From contig JAQGDQ010000459.1 of NCBI GenBank assembly GCA_030141605.1, forward strand, positions 118,668-182,667: DNA of 64,000 nucleotides. The letters run 5' to 3'. The translations under genes and the position numbers were made by a program. Positions 22,751 to 32,905 of the stretch are shown piece by piece. The DNA is from Tubiluchus corallicola. Taxonomy: Eukaryota > Priapulida > Priapulimorpha > Priapulimorphida > Tubiluchidae. How positions within the stretch are numbered: the stretch's first letter is position 1; each line of letters opens with the position of its first letter. The notes below the pieces were generated by a model. That model ran no database searches. It saw only the letters and a list, made by a program, of their open reading frames with translations, and had not been told where the DNA came from.

Positions 22751-23910
22751 ATTGTTCTGTTCTTTTCCGTTGCAGTACCAATGTAGCAATGGCCCTTGAT
22801 TATGAACAGCATAAAATTGTATGATCAGATTTAGAGCAAACATTTTAGCTATTTATAAATTTGTTAAAATTTACAAACAATTTAACTTATATAATAGCAA
22901 TTTAGATTATTGTACCAGTTCTTCCATGCTAGGAAACGATTAATCTTGATCATGGGTTATCGTTCTGGAAGATTTGGTTTTGCTGTGTAGAGGTTGACGA
23001 ATTCCAAACTTTTGTGATATCATTTAGTTTAGTTTTGAAGTAGTTTTACGGTAGTTTATGGCGATAAAACATCACTTTCGTAGTAAACCATTAAAAACCA
23101 TCGTGGTGATAGCTTACATTGGTTTTCTTTCTAGTGAACGTTTATAGAACTTACAGTTTGAATTCTTTTATAATGTTGTTTATGTGATTTCCAAGAGAAT
23201 TTGTCAGAGTTGTGGTAAGGTGCTGCCGCTTAGCGGCCAAATCCGTTACTTTTGCCGTTTTACCGTCTAGATCCAAGTGACTTTGTAAAACGTACTGCAC
23301 AATACTCATTAAAACTTCGTGATTCTTTTACGATTTTTATAGTTTTACCACAAATTATGCTGTTGCTGTTTACGGTGGTTTATCGAAAGTGATTTACGAA
23401 TTATGGTGGGGGTAATTTTTTACCAATTTTTTACCCCCGGTTACCAAAATCGGTTGTAAAAAATCATGCCCCTGCAAGGGTTAAGCAAAACGTACATTTT
23501 CATATTAAAACCCAGCTATAGATAAACAAATAAGCACCTAGCATTTAAAAAATACGAAAAGCACTGATCTAGACACAGTTAACTTATAAATAGTTGACAA
23601 GAATTCTACGCACACTAACACATTACATTACATTACACTATATGAGAATCTTATTTGCGCGTGTTAGTTAGGCAACATGTGACCCGGCCACAGTTCTATA
23701 CAAAAATTACAATTACACTGTTAAAATTACACAAACTGTCAGACCAGTGGTAATCTGATACTAACAATAACAGTGAAAGAACTGTACTAGCTTTGCTAGA
23801 CGCTGTAACATCTAAAAATGATTTATGACTGATCAATAATGCAATTTCACACGAATCAAGTCTTAAACAACTTCTTAAACAATCCATTATATAATGAATT
23901 TTATTAGATT
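22751..23910. other. Intergenic, nothing recognised
   Basis: Contains several homopolymer-rich words and a short 'cattacattacattacac' run near 23622, but no supportable gene or RNA. A 63-aa minus frame at 23696-23887 has no recognisable motif. Confidence 0.45.
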
Positions 23911-23919
23911 TTTATTAGG

Positions 23920-24022
23920 AAAATCCAACGTTTCCACTGCAAACTAGCAGTCAACATCAGGTGTATTTGTTCCCTGAAGATGACCACTGGTTTGCAGTAG
24001 AAATGTTGGAATTTTATAATAA
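23920..24022. repeat. Imperfect inverted repeat, arms about 43 bp
   Basis: 'aaaatccaacgtttccactg' ... 'gcagtcaacatcagg' pairs with 'cctgaagatgaccac' ... 'cagtagaaatgttggaattt' across an 11-base loop. It could form a hairpin downstream of the GMC gene's polyadenylation signal, or be the edge of a foldback element. Confidence 0.7.
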
Positions 24023-24033
24023 AAACAAAATAA

Positions 24034-24048
24034 AAAATTTATTATATA
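24034..24048 (-). terminator. Candidate polyadenylation signal of the GMC gene
   Basis: AATAAA on the minus strand ('TATAATAAATTTT') about 95 bp after the stop codon at 24136-24138. Confidence 0.5.
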
Positions 24049-24135
24049 GTGGATTGTTTAAGAAAACGGATATTGGTCAAGTTATAAAGAATTTAAAAAT
24101 GTTTTGTTTCCATTGTTTATATTCGTTTCTGGCAA

Positions 24136-25902
24136 TCACTCTTGGCCCACCATTGTCTTCTTTATCTCGGCGGCAGCCTTCTCTGCTACCATGACAACAA
24201 CAGCATGTGTACCTGCGGATACGGTTGCCGGGGCAACTGATGCATCTACTACACGTATGCCATCTAGGCCCAGGATCCTGTAACAAAGGTTTTTTCCTTC
24301 AATATCAGTGCAATTTTCTGGTGCATTGATTAATTAACTTAAATTGGCTGGATGGCTGGTTATTTGAATGACTTATTTACTTGCTGACTGATTGTTTCAC
24401 CAAGTGAGTGATTGAATAAGTTGTTGACATACTAATTAACTGACTGTCTGACTAGCTGTTTGGTGAATATTCGATAACAGATGGGTGCATGAATGACAGA
24501 CTGACATACCGACTGACTGACTGACTGAGTGACAGACTGACATACCGACCGACTGACTGGCTGACTGACTGACTGACTGACTGACTAATTACTTCTGAGT
24601 GACTCACCAGCTGACTGACTGACTAACTACAAGTCAGCCCGACTAAATGATTGGTTTACTGTTGGACAACCCAATATACGTATGTAATACATTTTAACCA
24701 TTCGTTCTGTTCTAGCTGTAGAAACATTGGAGTCACAAACAATTCTCACCTTAATTCAGAATCCACCACAGCATTTGGGTCGCTGCTAGATCCCATCCTG
24801 CAAGTACCAGTTAAATGGTACATGATGTTGGGCAGGTGGGTTGCGAGGCAAAGAAGATATTTTTGCCTTTCAGATGAGGGGTCACAGTTTCCAAGATGCA
24901 CTTCTTTCATGGTAGCACCAATTTCTCTAAAATACTTGGTACCAGTCAACTCTTCTGCTAACTTCATTCCTGGAAAATGTTGTGGTTCACTTTAGAGAGA
25001 GAAAGTATTACAGTTTAGGTTCAACAGAGCTTAAAGCAACACTGAACCTAATCTTAAACTGTACATTAAAACAATCTACTCTTTAAAATTTTGAAATGAA
25101 ACATGCTGTTTTTTAAAAATGACTTACGTGAAAGAGTTATTACCACACAAACGCAATTTCACGTTCGCGTCAATAGTTCTTTGCTGTTACATGCATTTCG
25201 CCATTTGCTAGTTGGACGGGCGCTAGCGCCTGCATGTCAGAAATACATTGTAGAAAAAACAGGTGCTGTACCTCTTAGTAACAGACGTGTTAGTTCGTGA
25301 TGAACTACGAACGATATACAACTCCTGCGTGAGCACAGCGATAAATTTGAAAATCGAATTTTTATCTTAAAACTTGCCTAGTTTTAGTGCAACACACTGA
25401 AGCATTGTACCAGTAGCATTGTACTTCAATTTTCTCTTTCGCAAACACGTGCAACACGCTCCTAAAGTGCTCGTGATGTTGAAAATTATGTTAGTTTGTG
25501 ATGTCATCACATTACTTAGCATTATGCTTGCCTGTTTGAAAAACTCATGTAATTGGAAAAGAAAATTCTTAGTAATTTAAAATAAATGCGCCACCTGGTA
25601 AGACGTCTCTGCATCGCCATCCCAGTGTGCACCACTGATTCACCGAAAAAAAATCACATTATTGATCTTATTGTCAAGATAAATTAACCTAAGCTTTTGC
25701 TTAGTTATCATCATGATCATCATCATCATCATCATTATCAGCATTATTTACTTCATCATCGTCATCGTCATCATTATCACTGCATCGCCATCCCAGTGTG
25801 CACCACTGTTTCACTGAAAAAACACATTATTGATCTTATTGACAAGATTAATTAATCTAAGCTTTTGCATAGTTATCATCACGATCATCATGATCATCAT
25901 CC

Positions 25903-25936
<34 letters not shown>

Positions 25937-27094
25937 TGTCATTGTCATCAATATTTACTTCATCATCGTTATCGTCGTCATCATTATCATGGTTATCATC
26001 ATCATCATTATCATGGTTATCATGATTATCATCATCATCATCACTGCATCGCCATCCCAGTGTGCACCACTGATTCACCGAAAAACAACAACACATTATT
26101 GACCTTATTGACAATACAAATTAATCTAAACTTTTGCTTAGTTAGTGAGGATTATACTACAAAGGCTGTGAATATTTTCAAATTGTACTCAATGTTACGT
26201 AAATGTGCTTCAAAACATTTACTATAGCGGCCCCAGCTATCACCTTGCAGAACGAGGAAGAGGCCAAAAACGGATTTCAAAATATTTGCTTTTTTCGAAT
26301 TCATTTTGAGAAGAAAGCTGAAAGTTAGTCTTTGTACTTTAATTTGAAAAGTTTTACCTTCGATTAGAATTTGTGCATCACTTGCCACCTGCAAATCCTG
26401 CAGATCAACAACAGGTGGATCAAAAGGGTCATTAGAATTGAGGCGTACCTGTCCAGTTGATCTAGGGTGCAGCAGTACTGGTACCCAGGTGAGAGAGTGT
26501 TGCAAGTTCTTCAACATAAAAAATAGCCTTATTTCATTGTTTTACTTTTACTAAACACAGCCAAGGCTTTGTTTCATTGTAGGCAATAGTGGAAATCGTT
26601 GCCCATTTTATTTTACAGAATGTTTATCAGATCAATTGCAGTTTATTTAGTTTTTACCTGTTGTCTCAGAATTCTGTATTTTTTAGTTACTTCATTTAAT
26701 CAACATTTATTTCTTTATTACCTGGTCTTGTTCGTCAGGTGAAATGCTCGTCAGAATCAGCAGCACATCAGAGTGATGATCAACTGCAGCATCTTTCCTA
26801 CCCATATTGAAGATTCCCACTCCTGCCAGATGATTTGACGCTACAGGACCTGCATAATTGGCCAACAGAAACTCGATACTTTTCTGTTACGAAGTTTATT
26901 GTCTAATAGTTATCATGTATAGTTGTCACTCTCGTTATGGAAATCGTCATCGTCATCGCCATCGTCTTTGTTATCATCACCGTCATTGTCATCGTCATCA
27001 TCAACATCATCATCATCATTATCATCATCATCATCATCTTTGTAATCATTATTTACATATTTACATACTTTATAATCATCATCGTCATCATTGC

Positions 27095-27125
<31 letters not shown>

Positions 27126-30100
27126 TTCACCATCATCATCATCGCCATCACAATTGTCATTATCATTATCACTGCCATTATTACTATCAATGCACAGTTA
27201 TACCCGAACGAAACCATCTCCACTGGAGTTTATTAAGCCTATTGAATGTATCATTTCTTGTCAGACTGTAAGGCTTGTCAATTGTGTACGTTGGATAAGG
27301 TACGCCCACGTGATTCTGAAGATATTGCCCCACTGGTAGGTCAGCGACAACTGGTATCTGAAATTGAAACCACTGTGTAGCATTGAAACTTTAAAATGCC
27401 TGCTTGATAACTGCAGATTAACTGCCATAAATTATTTGTGAACTACTGCTTCTTATGTTTCACCAATGACATCTAAAGACAAGGGAATGCTTTGTTATAA
27501 ATCTAGTTTTTCCCAGAGCCTCTTATCTGCGGAATTGTTGCAATAGCTTGGCAATTTTTTGCTGAAATAAAAGGTAAATTGAATTAAATCGTATCAGTAC
27601 GTCACTCGTTTCCTTTTGGTACCACTTTTAAATGCCAGGTGGCGCCAGAAGATAAGACATTATTTTTATACAAATGGCAATGGCCTATTAAAGAGGGTTA
27701 CCGGTAAATTAAAAAGAGAAGAACGTTGAGACATATCCAAAAACTAGGAGGTTAAAGTTTTCTGGTATAAAATTCCACAGACAAGCAGTCCGTAGGAAAA
27801 ATCTTGATAGGTTTACCACGTCCACGTTTCAGCTCAGGTTTGCCTGTTCATACAGTAAAAATCTTCGACCTTTACATCCTTACATTGAATTCATGGAGCT
27901 GTTGGGCTGGTCCAACCCCAGAGAGGAGCAGCAGGTGGGGTGTTTCGATGACACCAGCACTGAGGATAACCTCTCTCTGGATTACCACTCTCTTTCTGGT
28001 GGCTTCGTGGATGATTTGAACTGAAGTTGCCCTTTTTTGTTCAAACTCCACCTGACAGTAAAAAGACAAGGTTTACATGGTTAATGAACAATCAAATGGG
28101 CTATTCAATGATCGCCCAGGCTACGAGTTGAACCTACTGAGGTTTAGATTGGCTTTGTGCGCGACATGCGCTAAATACAAGTTCAACAGTCTTTGAGATA
28201 TAATTTATGATTTTTTTATTGTCCAAAATGGGCAATCATCGTCTCATCCCCAAATCACTATCACATCATGACATATTTGACTGACTGACTGACTGACTGA
28301 CTAACTGACTGACTGACTGACTGACTGACTGACTGACTGACTGACTGACTGACTGACTGACTGACTGACTGACATATTATGTGCGACTCCACTTCGTTTT
28401 ACCTGAAGCAAATAAAAACATTTTCTGCTAATCCAATGTCAAAAGGATAATTAACTGCTATAATGAAAATGTGTAATAATATCATGAAATATGAAGAAAT
28501 CAAACTTACATTTGTGCCGCATCTTACTAACTTGCTAAAGAGAACTCGACTGAAAAAAATTTATTATAAAACGTCACGACGTACTGAACAAGAATGACTT
28601 CTTTCCTATCCGGTCTGCAAAATGAGGCCAAGGACTTATTTCCTGTCCTAGCTCACCTGTCTATCAACAGCCTAAATTTGCAAAAAACAAACACAAGGAG
28701 GCACCACGTGTTTATATCCAAAACAGACTTTATGACGCATTGCTGCTTTAGCCAGACTTTAGTCAGTGAATCACTGCTATGAAGACTCTTGAAGTGAACT
28801 TGCCTTTATCGCACGAGCATTGGTTATAACGTGAAGATTAGGACGATCAATCAACGGTTTTAGGTAAGCCGTTGCCGTGCTTTGCCGTTCTCCACGAAAA
28901 ACGTTCGATTGCACTCTCATTACCCCTGAAAAGGGGAAGAAAAGGAAATGTTAAATTATGTCCCAACTTTTGGAAGAAAATGATGTGTTAAATTATGTCC
29001 CAAAAAACTTAACAAACAAAGTTATGTTACTTAGCTTTGCACTTACCTGCTTAACAGACTTATGTAGTCATTCAGAAAATTTTCCTGGTAGCTAAACTTT
29101 GAATTATTGGACTTACCATAGTGGCTTTTGCCGTTCAGATAAATTTCCTAGTAGCTAAACTTTGAATTATTGGGTTTACAATAGTGGCTTTTGCCATTCA
29201 GATCAGCTTACTGGTAGCCTAACTTTGAATTATTGGGCTTACCATAGTGGCTTTTGCCATTTAAATCAGCTTCCTGATAGCCCAACTCTTTTCCACTTTT
29301 AATGAACGTAGTTCCTATTGGTTCTGCTGTTGTCTCGGTAATTGGGATTGGTCCATCTTTCCCGCGATAATCTGTTGAAGAGAGTTAAACAATTTACATG
29401 CTTTGTGCACACAGTAAAAGGTACCCATAAAATTCCATGACTTTATACTATGATTACCTACTTGAGAAAGTTATTACATTGGAAAGTACAATTATTAATA
29501 ATTTAAAATGGTGGTAGATGCTAAAAAGTACCTGTTCAGCAATCCCAGTGTGCACCACTGATTCACCAAAAAGCATGGCTTCATTTATCCTATTGAGAAC
29601 TGTATGTGTGCTACGAATGCTCTGATTATTTTATCAAACTTTACTCAGCATTATCTAAACTTGTTTCAAATGATTTACTGTTAAAATGGCTGCGTCTAAC
29701 GATGTTTGCGGGAGTTTACATTTTCGAGTTTTATACAGCGTTACTGCTAATGCAAGCTCTGCGTGTAATAAGACCTCAAAATGTAAGTGATGCAAAATTT
29801 CAAGGCTAACATTTAGCATTATGTAAGAATGGTAGTATAGCGATTTGTTGGCTAGCTTTCTTGGTTTTTTGATCTCTTAATTGTAAGGTCTTAACAATGT
29901 CTTAACAGGCTTCTTGAGCCAACTCACCTGATGTCTGAAGACGCTGAACCTGGACGTTTTCAGACATTTTGAAATATGGCAGAACTTCTTCATAAGACCA
30001 GCCCATAGCGCCCAGCGCCTTCCAGTGGTCATAATCAGCCTTGTTTCCCCTCAAATACATCATGGCGTTGGTGCTACTAGAACCGCCTAGCGTCTTCCCT

Positions 30101-30388
30101 AATGGTAAATTATTCCTCTGGAAAAATCACAGAAGTTTCTTATAAAACTTCATCCTTCTGTCAATAGATGTCACTACCTAATGCCTGATATGAAATTTTC
30201 GTCACCGTTCACACCGTTTGCTTATATTTATTGAAGTAAAAGAAGAAGGTGTACTTTCGATAACTATTAAACGAAACTACTACATGTATTATCACTTTTA
30301 TCATTAGAGACTTAGGCATATAAACCCCCTCTCTTTCTTTCCTTTCTCTCTTTCGCTCTATGTCTGTCTGTCTTTTCCTGCATCTTGC

Positions 30389-30445
<57 letters not shown>

Positions 30446-30509
30446 CTCTCCCACCCCTCTCTCTCTCTCATTCTCTCCCTTTCTCACTCCCTCTCTACTC
30501 TCCTCTCCT

Positions 30510-30556
<47 letters not shown>

Positions 30557-31322
30557 TCTCTCTCTCTCTCTCATCTCTCTCCCCCCTCTCTCTCTCTCTC
30601 ACTTCTCTCTCTCTCATCTCTCTCTCTCTCTCGCTCTGTCTCTCTCTCTCTGTTCAATCTTATCACGTGAAGATGAAAGTCTTATACTTAATGCCTTAAA
30701 CTTGTACTGCATTTACCATTAGCTTGATTTACAGTTTATCTTGTCAAAATGTTGGAGCCATGATGAAATACGAATAAGTTTACACGTCGCCAATTTTGTT
30801 CAAATCTAAAAACTGCATGAGTTCTACTGTACTGTACCTTATTCTGACAAGCCAAACAGGAGCGCTTCTGGGGTGCTGAAAAGTAGTTCCAGTGTTTTCC
30901 AAGCGAATGAAGCCACATAAATTCTGCTGGAGAGACAATTCTTGGTTCGTCTGTATCGTCTCCTCCTGCTTCTATCAAAGCTACAGTCACATTGGCAACT
31001 TCAGACAATCTGCGAGCAAGAACGCATCCTGCTGTACCTCCACCAACTTGAAAAATAGAAAAAAATTCAAACACAAACTATTGCTTCTCTCTTTCTCTCT
31101 GTCTCTCTCGTCTCTGTTTGTGTCTCTGTCTCTCTCTGTACTATATATATATATATATCCGTCTGTCCGATTGCTCGCTCGTCCACCCACCCAATCCATC
31201 CATCCGTCCGTCCATCCATCCGTCGGTCGGTCCGTCCGTCCGTCCACCCCTCCCTCCCTCCCTCCCTCCCCCTCTCTCTCCCCCTCTCTCTCCCCCCTCT
31301 CTCTCCCCCCTCTCTCTCCCCC

Positions 31323-31372
<50 letters not shown>

Positions 31373-31558
31373 GTCTCTCTCGTCTCTGTTTGTGTCTCTG
31401 TCTCTCTCTGTACTATATATATTTATATCCGTCTGTCCGATTGCTCGCTCATCCACCCACCCAATCCATCCATCCATCCGTCCATCCATCCATCCATCCA
31501 TCCATCCATCCATCCATCCATCCATCCATCCATCCATCCATCCATCCATCCATCTTCT

Positions 31559-31591
<33 letters not shown>

Positions 31592-31761
31592 CTCTCTCTC
31601 TCTATCTCAACACTCACTCTCTCTTTTTAAGTGAAAAATCAATACGTACCAATAACATAATCATAACTTGCCAGAATTCCAGGAATGTTCTTAAGCCTAA
31701 TATTCCAATAATAAGCCAGTCCTATCATCAACACAGCCACTGTGGTTACACTTCCCTTCAT
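24136..31761 (-). CDS. GMC oxidoreductase, choline-dehydrogenase-like (11 exons, 574 aa)
   Basis: Coding exons are 31761-31650, 31046-30838, 30117-29928, 29371-29243, 28925-28804, 28051-27884, 27357-27204, 26849-26722, 26508-26358, 24969-24750 and 24277-24136. Phases agree at every junction and the sum is 1725 nt, i.e. 574 aa, normal for the family. Residues 3-22 are a hydrophobic signal or anchor. '[20 protein letters not shown]' (about residues 32-51) is the FAD dinucleotide-binding loop, and 'ALIEAGGDD' the ribose-binding acid. '[18 protein letters not shown]' is GMC signature 1; '[15 protein letters not shown]' is signature 2 with Val where Ala/Pro/Ser/Thr is usual. Catalytic His506 is in '[10 protein letters not shown]'. 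The second active-site position is His552 ('VSAGTHAVV'), where choline dehydrogenases have Asn; glucose oxidase has His. It probably oxidises an alcohol with FAD; the substrate is unknown. One intron (after exon 5) has a GC donor. Confidence 0.9.
24480..24640. repeat. (GACT)n microsatellite
   Basis: Degenerate then pure GACT repeats in the last intron of the GMC gene. A second pure GACT array is at 28277-28373. Confidence 0.9.
25030..25500 (+). repeat. Dispersed repeat family A, copy 3
   Basis: Opposite orientation to the copies at 15060 and 17756, same as 46630. This is the longest copy, extending to 'ttcgcaaacacgtgcaac'. Lies in intron 10 of the GMC gene. Confidence 0.8.
25605..26225 (+). 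repeat. Tandem triplicate of family B head with (CAT)n microsatellite
   Basis: 'gcatcgccatcccagtgtgcaccactg' and the following 90 bp occur at about 25612, 25781 and 26045, separated by CAT/ATC trinucleotide runs of different length. After the third copy the family B element continues to about 26225 ('ttagtgaggattatac' ... 'aaacatttactata'). It suggests unequal exchange over a microsatellite-bearing repeat. In intron 9/10 of the GMC gene. Confidence 0.85.
26937..27185. repeat. (ATC)n microsatellite
   Basis: Degenerate ATC/CGTC trinucleotide array in the intron between GMC exons 7 and 8. The His-rich and Ile-rich frames across it are artefacts. Confidence 0.95.
28277..28373. repeat. (GACT)n microsatellite
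   Basis: About 24 GACT units in the intron between GMC exons 5 and 6. Confidence 0.97.
29070..29290 (-). repeat. 63-bp tandem duplication of GMC exon 4 end plus splice donor
   Basis: On the minus strand the last 40 bases of exon 4 plus the first 23 of the intron are repeated. The true junction is at 29243/29242 (CACTATG|GTAAGC). A second copy at 29180/29179 reads CACTATT|GTAAAC and a third at 29117/29116 reads CACTATG|GTAAGT. A partial fourth follows. The third copy's donor matches the consensus better than the one that keeps the frame. Confidence 0.9.
29525..29815 (+). repeat. Dispersed repeat family B, copy
   Basis: Begins 'cccagtgtgcaccactg' and continues 'gtgctacgaatgctctgat' to 'gcgtgtaataagac'. 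Similar to 43010-43310 in the same orientation and to parts of 54360-54790 and 58360-58660 in reverse. Intronic in the GMC gene. Confidence 0.8.
30325..30655. repeat. (CT)n polypyrimidine tract
   Basis: CTCT/CTCC-rich tract in the intron between GMC exons 2 and 3. Relative to the minus-strand gene it is polypurine. Confidence 0.95.
31083..31622. repeat. Duplicated (CT)n-(TA)n-(CCAT)n block
   Basis: The block 'gtctctctcgtctctgtttg' ... 'ccgtctgtccgattgctcgc' ... CCAT repeats occurs at about 31100-31260 and again at about 31377-31553, a shift of about 277 bp. The second copy has a much longer, purer CCAT array. Intron 1 of the GMC gene. Confidence 0.9.
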
Positions 31762-32108
31762 TGCAACGTTATTTATCTGGAAGTAAATCACATGTCATAC
31801 TTGTTTTCACTGCTCTACAATTTTCACTACGGACCTTTCACCAGCGGACACTAACCTTATCTATTTACTGGCTTTATTTACCGCCTTAAAAACAACTGGG
31901 CATGGTTTCCGCAGCTAGGCCAATGACTAGCGATATTGCTGTACCTGCGTGGGCCTGGGTGGGTTATCATTTTTAGTGATTGCCTGTTTAGCAGTCCGTC
32001 GCGGTACCATGACTCATTGTCTCAATCTTCGCCCTGCATAATTCAAAGCTCTTGATTCTCAGCCATCATAATTTTGGCTTTTTGTCAAATATTTTTGATG
32101 TACATCTT
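31762..32108. other. 5' flank of the GMC gene
   Basis: No further exon is needed upstream of the ATG at 31761. 'ggccaatgac' (about 31918-31927) contains CCAAT on the plus strand. No TATA box was seen on the minus strand. Confidence 0.35.
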
Positions 32109-32109
32109 T

Positions 32110-32905
32110 ATTGACGTGTTGATTAGTTGACAAAGTTCCAGTTCAAAGATTTTGCAGGGTGTACACCACACGTGGTCAGTGTTGAAACAGCAAATGATTA
32201 GTTGACAAAGTTTAATTAAGTTCTAAGCTTTAGCAGGGTGTACACCACACGTGGTCAGTGTTGACACAGCTGTTGATTAGTTGACAAAGTTCCAGTTCTA
32301 AGCTTTAGCAGGGTGTACACCAAACATAGTCAATGTTGAAACAGCAGTTGATTAGTTGATAAAGTTCCAGTTCTAAGCTTTAGCAGGGTGTACACCACAC
32401 GTGGTCAATGTTGAAACAGCAGTTGATTAGTTGATAAAGTTCCAGTTCTAAGCTTTAGCAGGGTGTACACCACACGTGGTCAGTATTGAAACAGCAGTTG
32501 ATTAGTTGACAAAACTCCAGTTCTAAGCTTTAGCAGGGTGTACACCACACGTGGTCAGTATTGAAACTGCAGTTGATTAGTTGACAAAACTCCAGTTCTA
32601 AGCATTGGCAGGGTGTACACCACACGTGGTCAGTATTGAAACAGCAGTTGATAAGTTGACAAAACTCCAGTTCTAAGCTTTGGCGGGGTGTACACCATAC
32701 GTGGTCAGTATTGAAACAGCAGTTCATTAGTTGACAAAACTCCAGTTCTACGCTTTAGCAGGGTATACACCACACATAGTCAGTGTTGAAACAGCAGTTG
32801 ATTAGTTGACAAAACTCCAGTTCTAAGCTTTAACAGGGTGTACACCACACGTGGTCAGTATTGAAACTGCAGTTGATTAGTTGACAAAATTCCAGGGTGT
32901 ACACC
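32110..32905. repeat. 75-bp tandem repeat, about 10.5 units
   Basis: The unit contains 'gattagttgacaaa', 'ccagttctaagctttagca' and 'gggtgtacaccacacgtgg'. Each unit carries one CACGTG E-box (lost in a few units) and a GTGTACAC palindrome, so the array offers about ten regularly spaced copies of both. Located about 350 bp upstream of the GMC start codon. Confidence 0.95.

Noticed and set aside
26858-27339. His-rich, Ile-rich and Ser-rich frames
   Set aside because: Artefacts of the ATC trinucleotide repeat inside a GMC intron.
30892-31854. 320-aa plus-strand frame rich in Ser/Leu/His/Pro
   Set aside because: Crosses CT and CCAT microsatellites and the antisense of two GMC exons.
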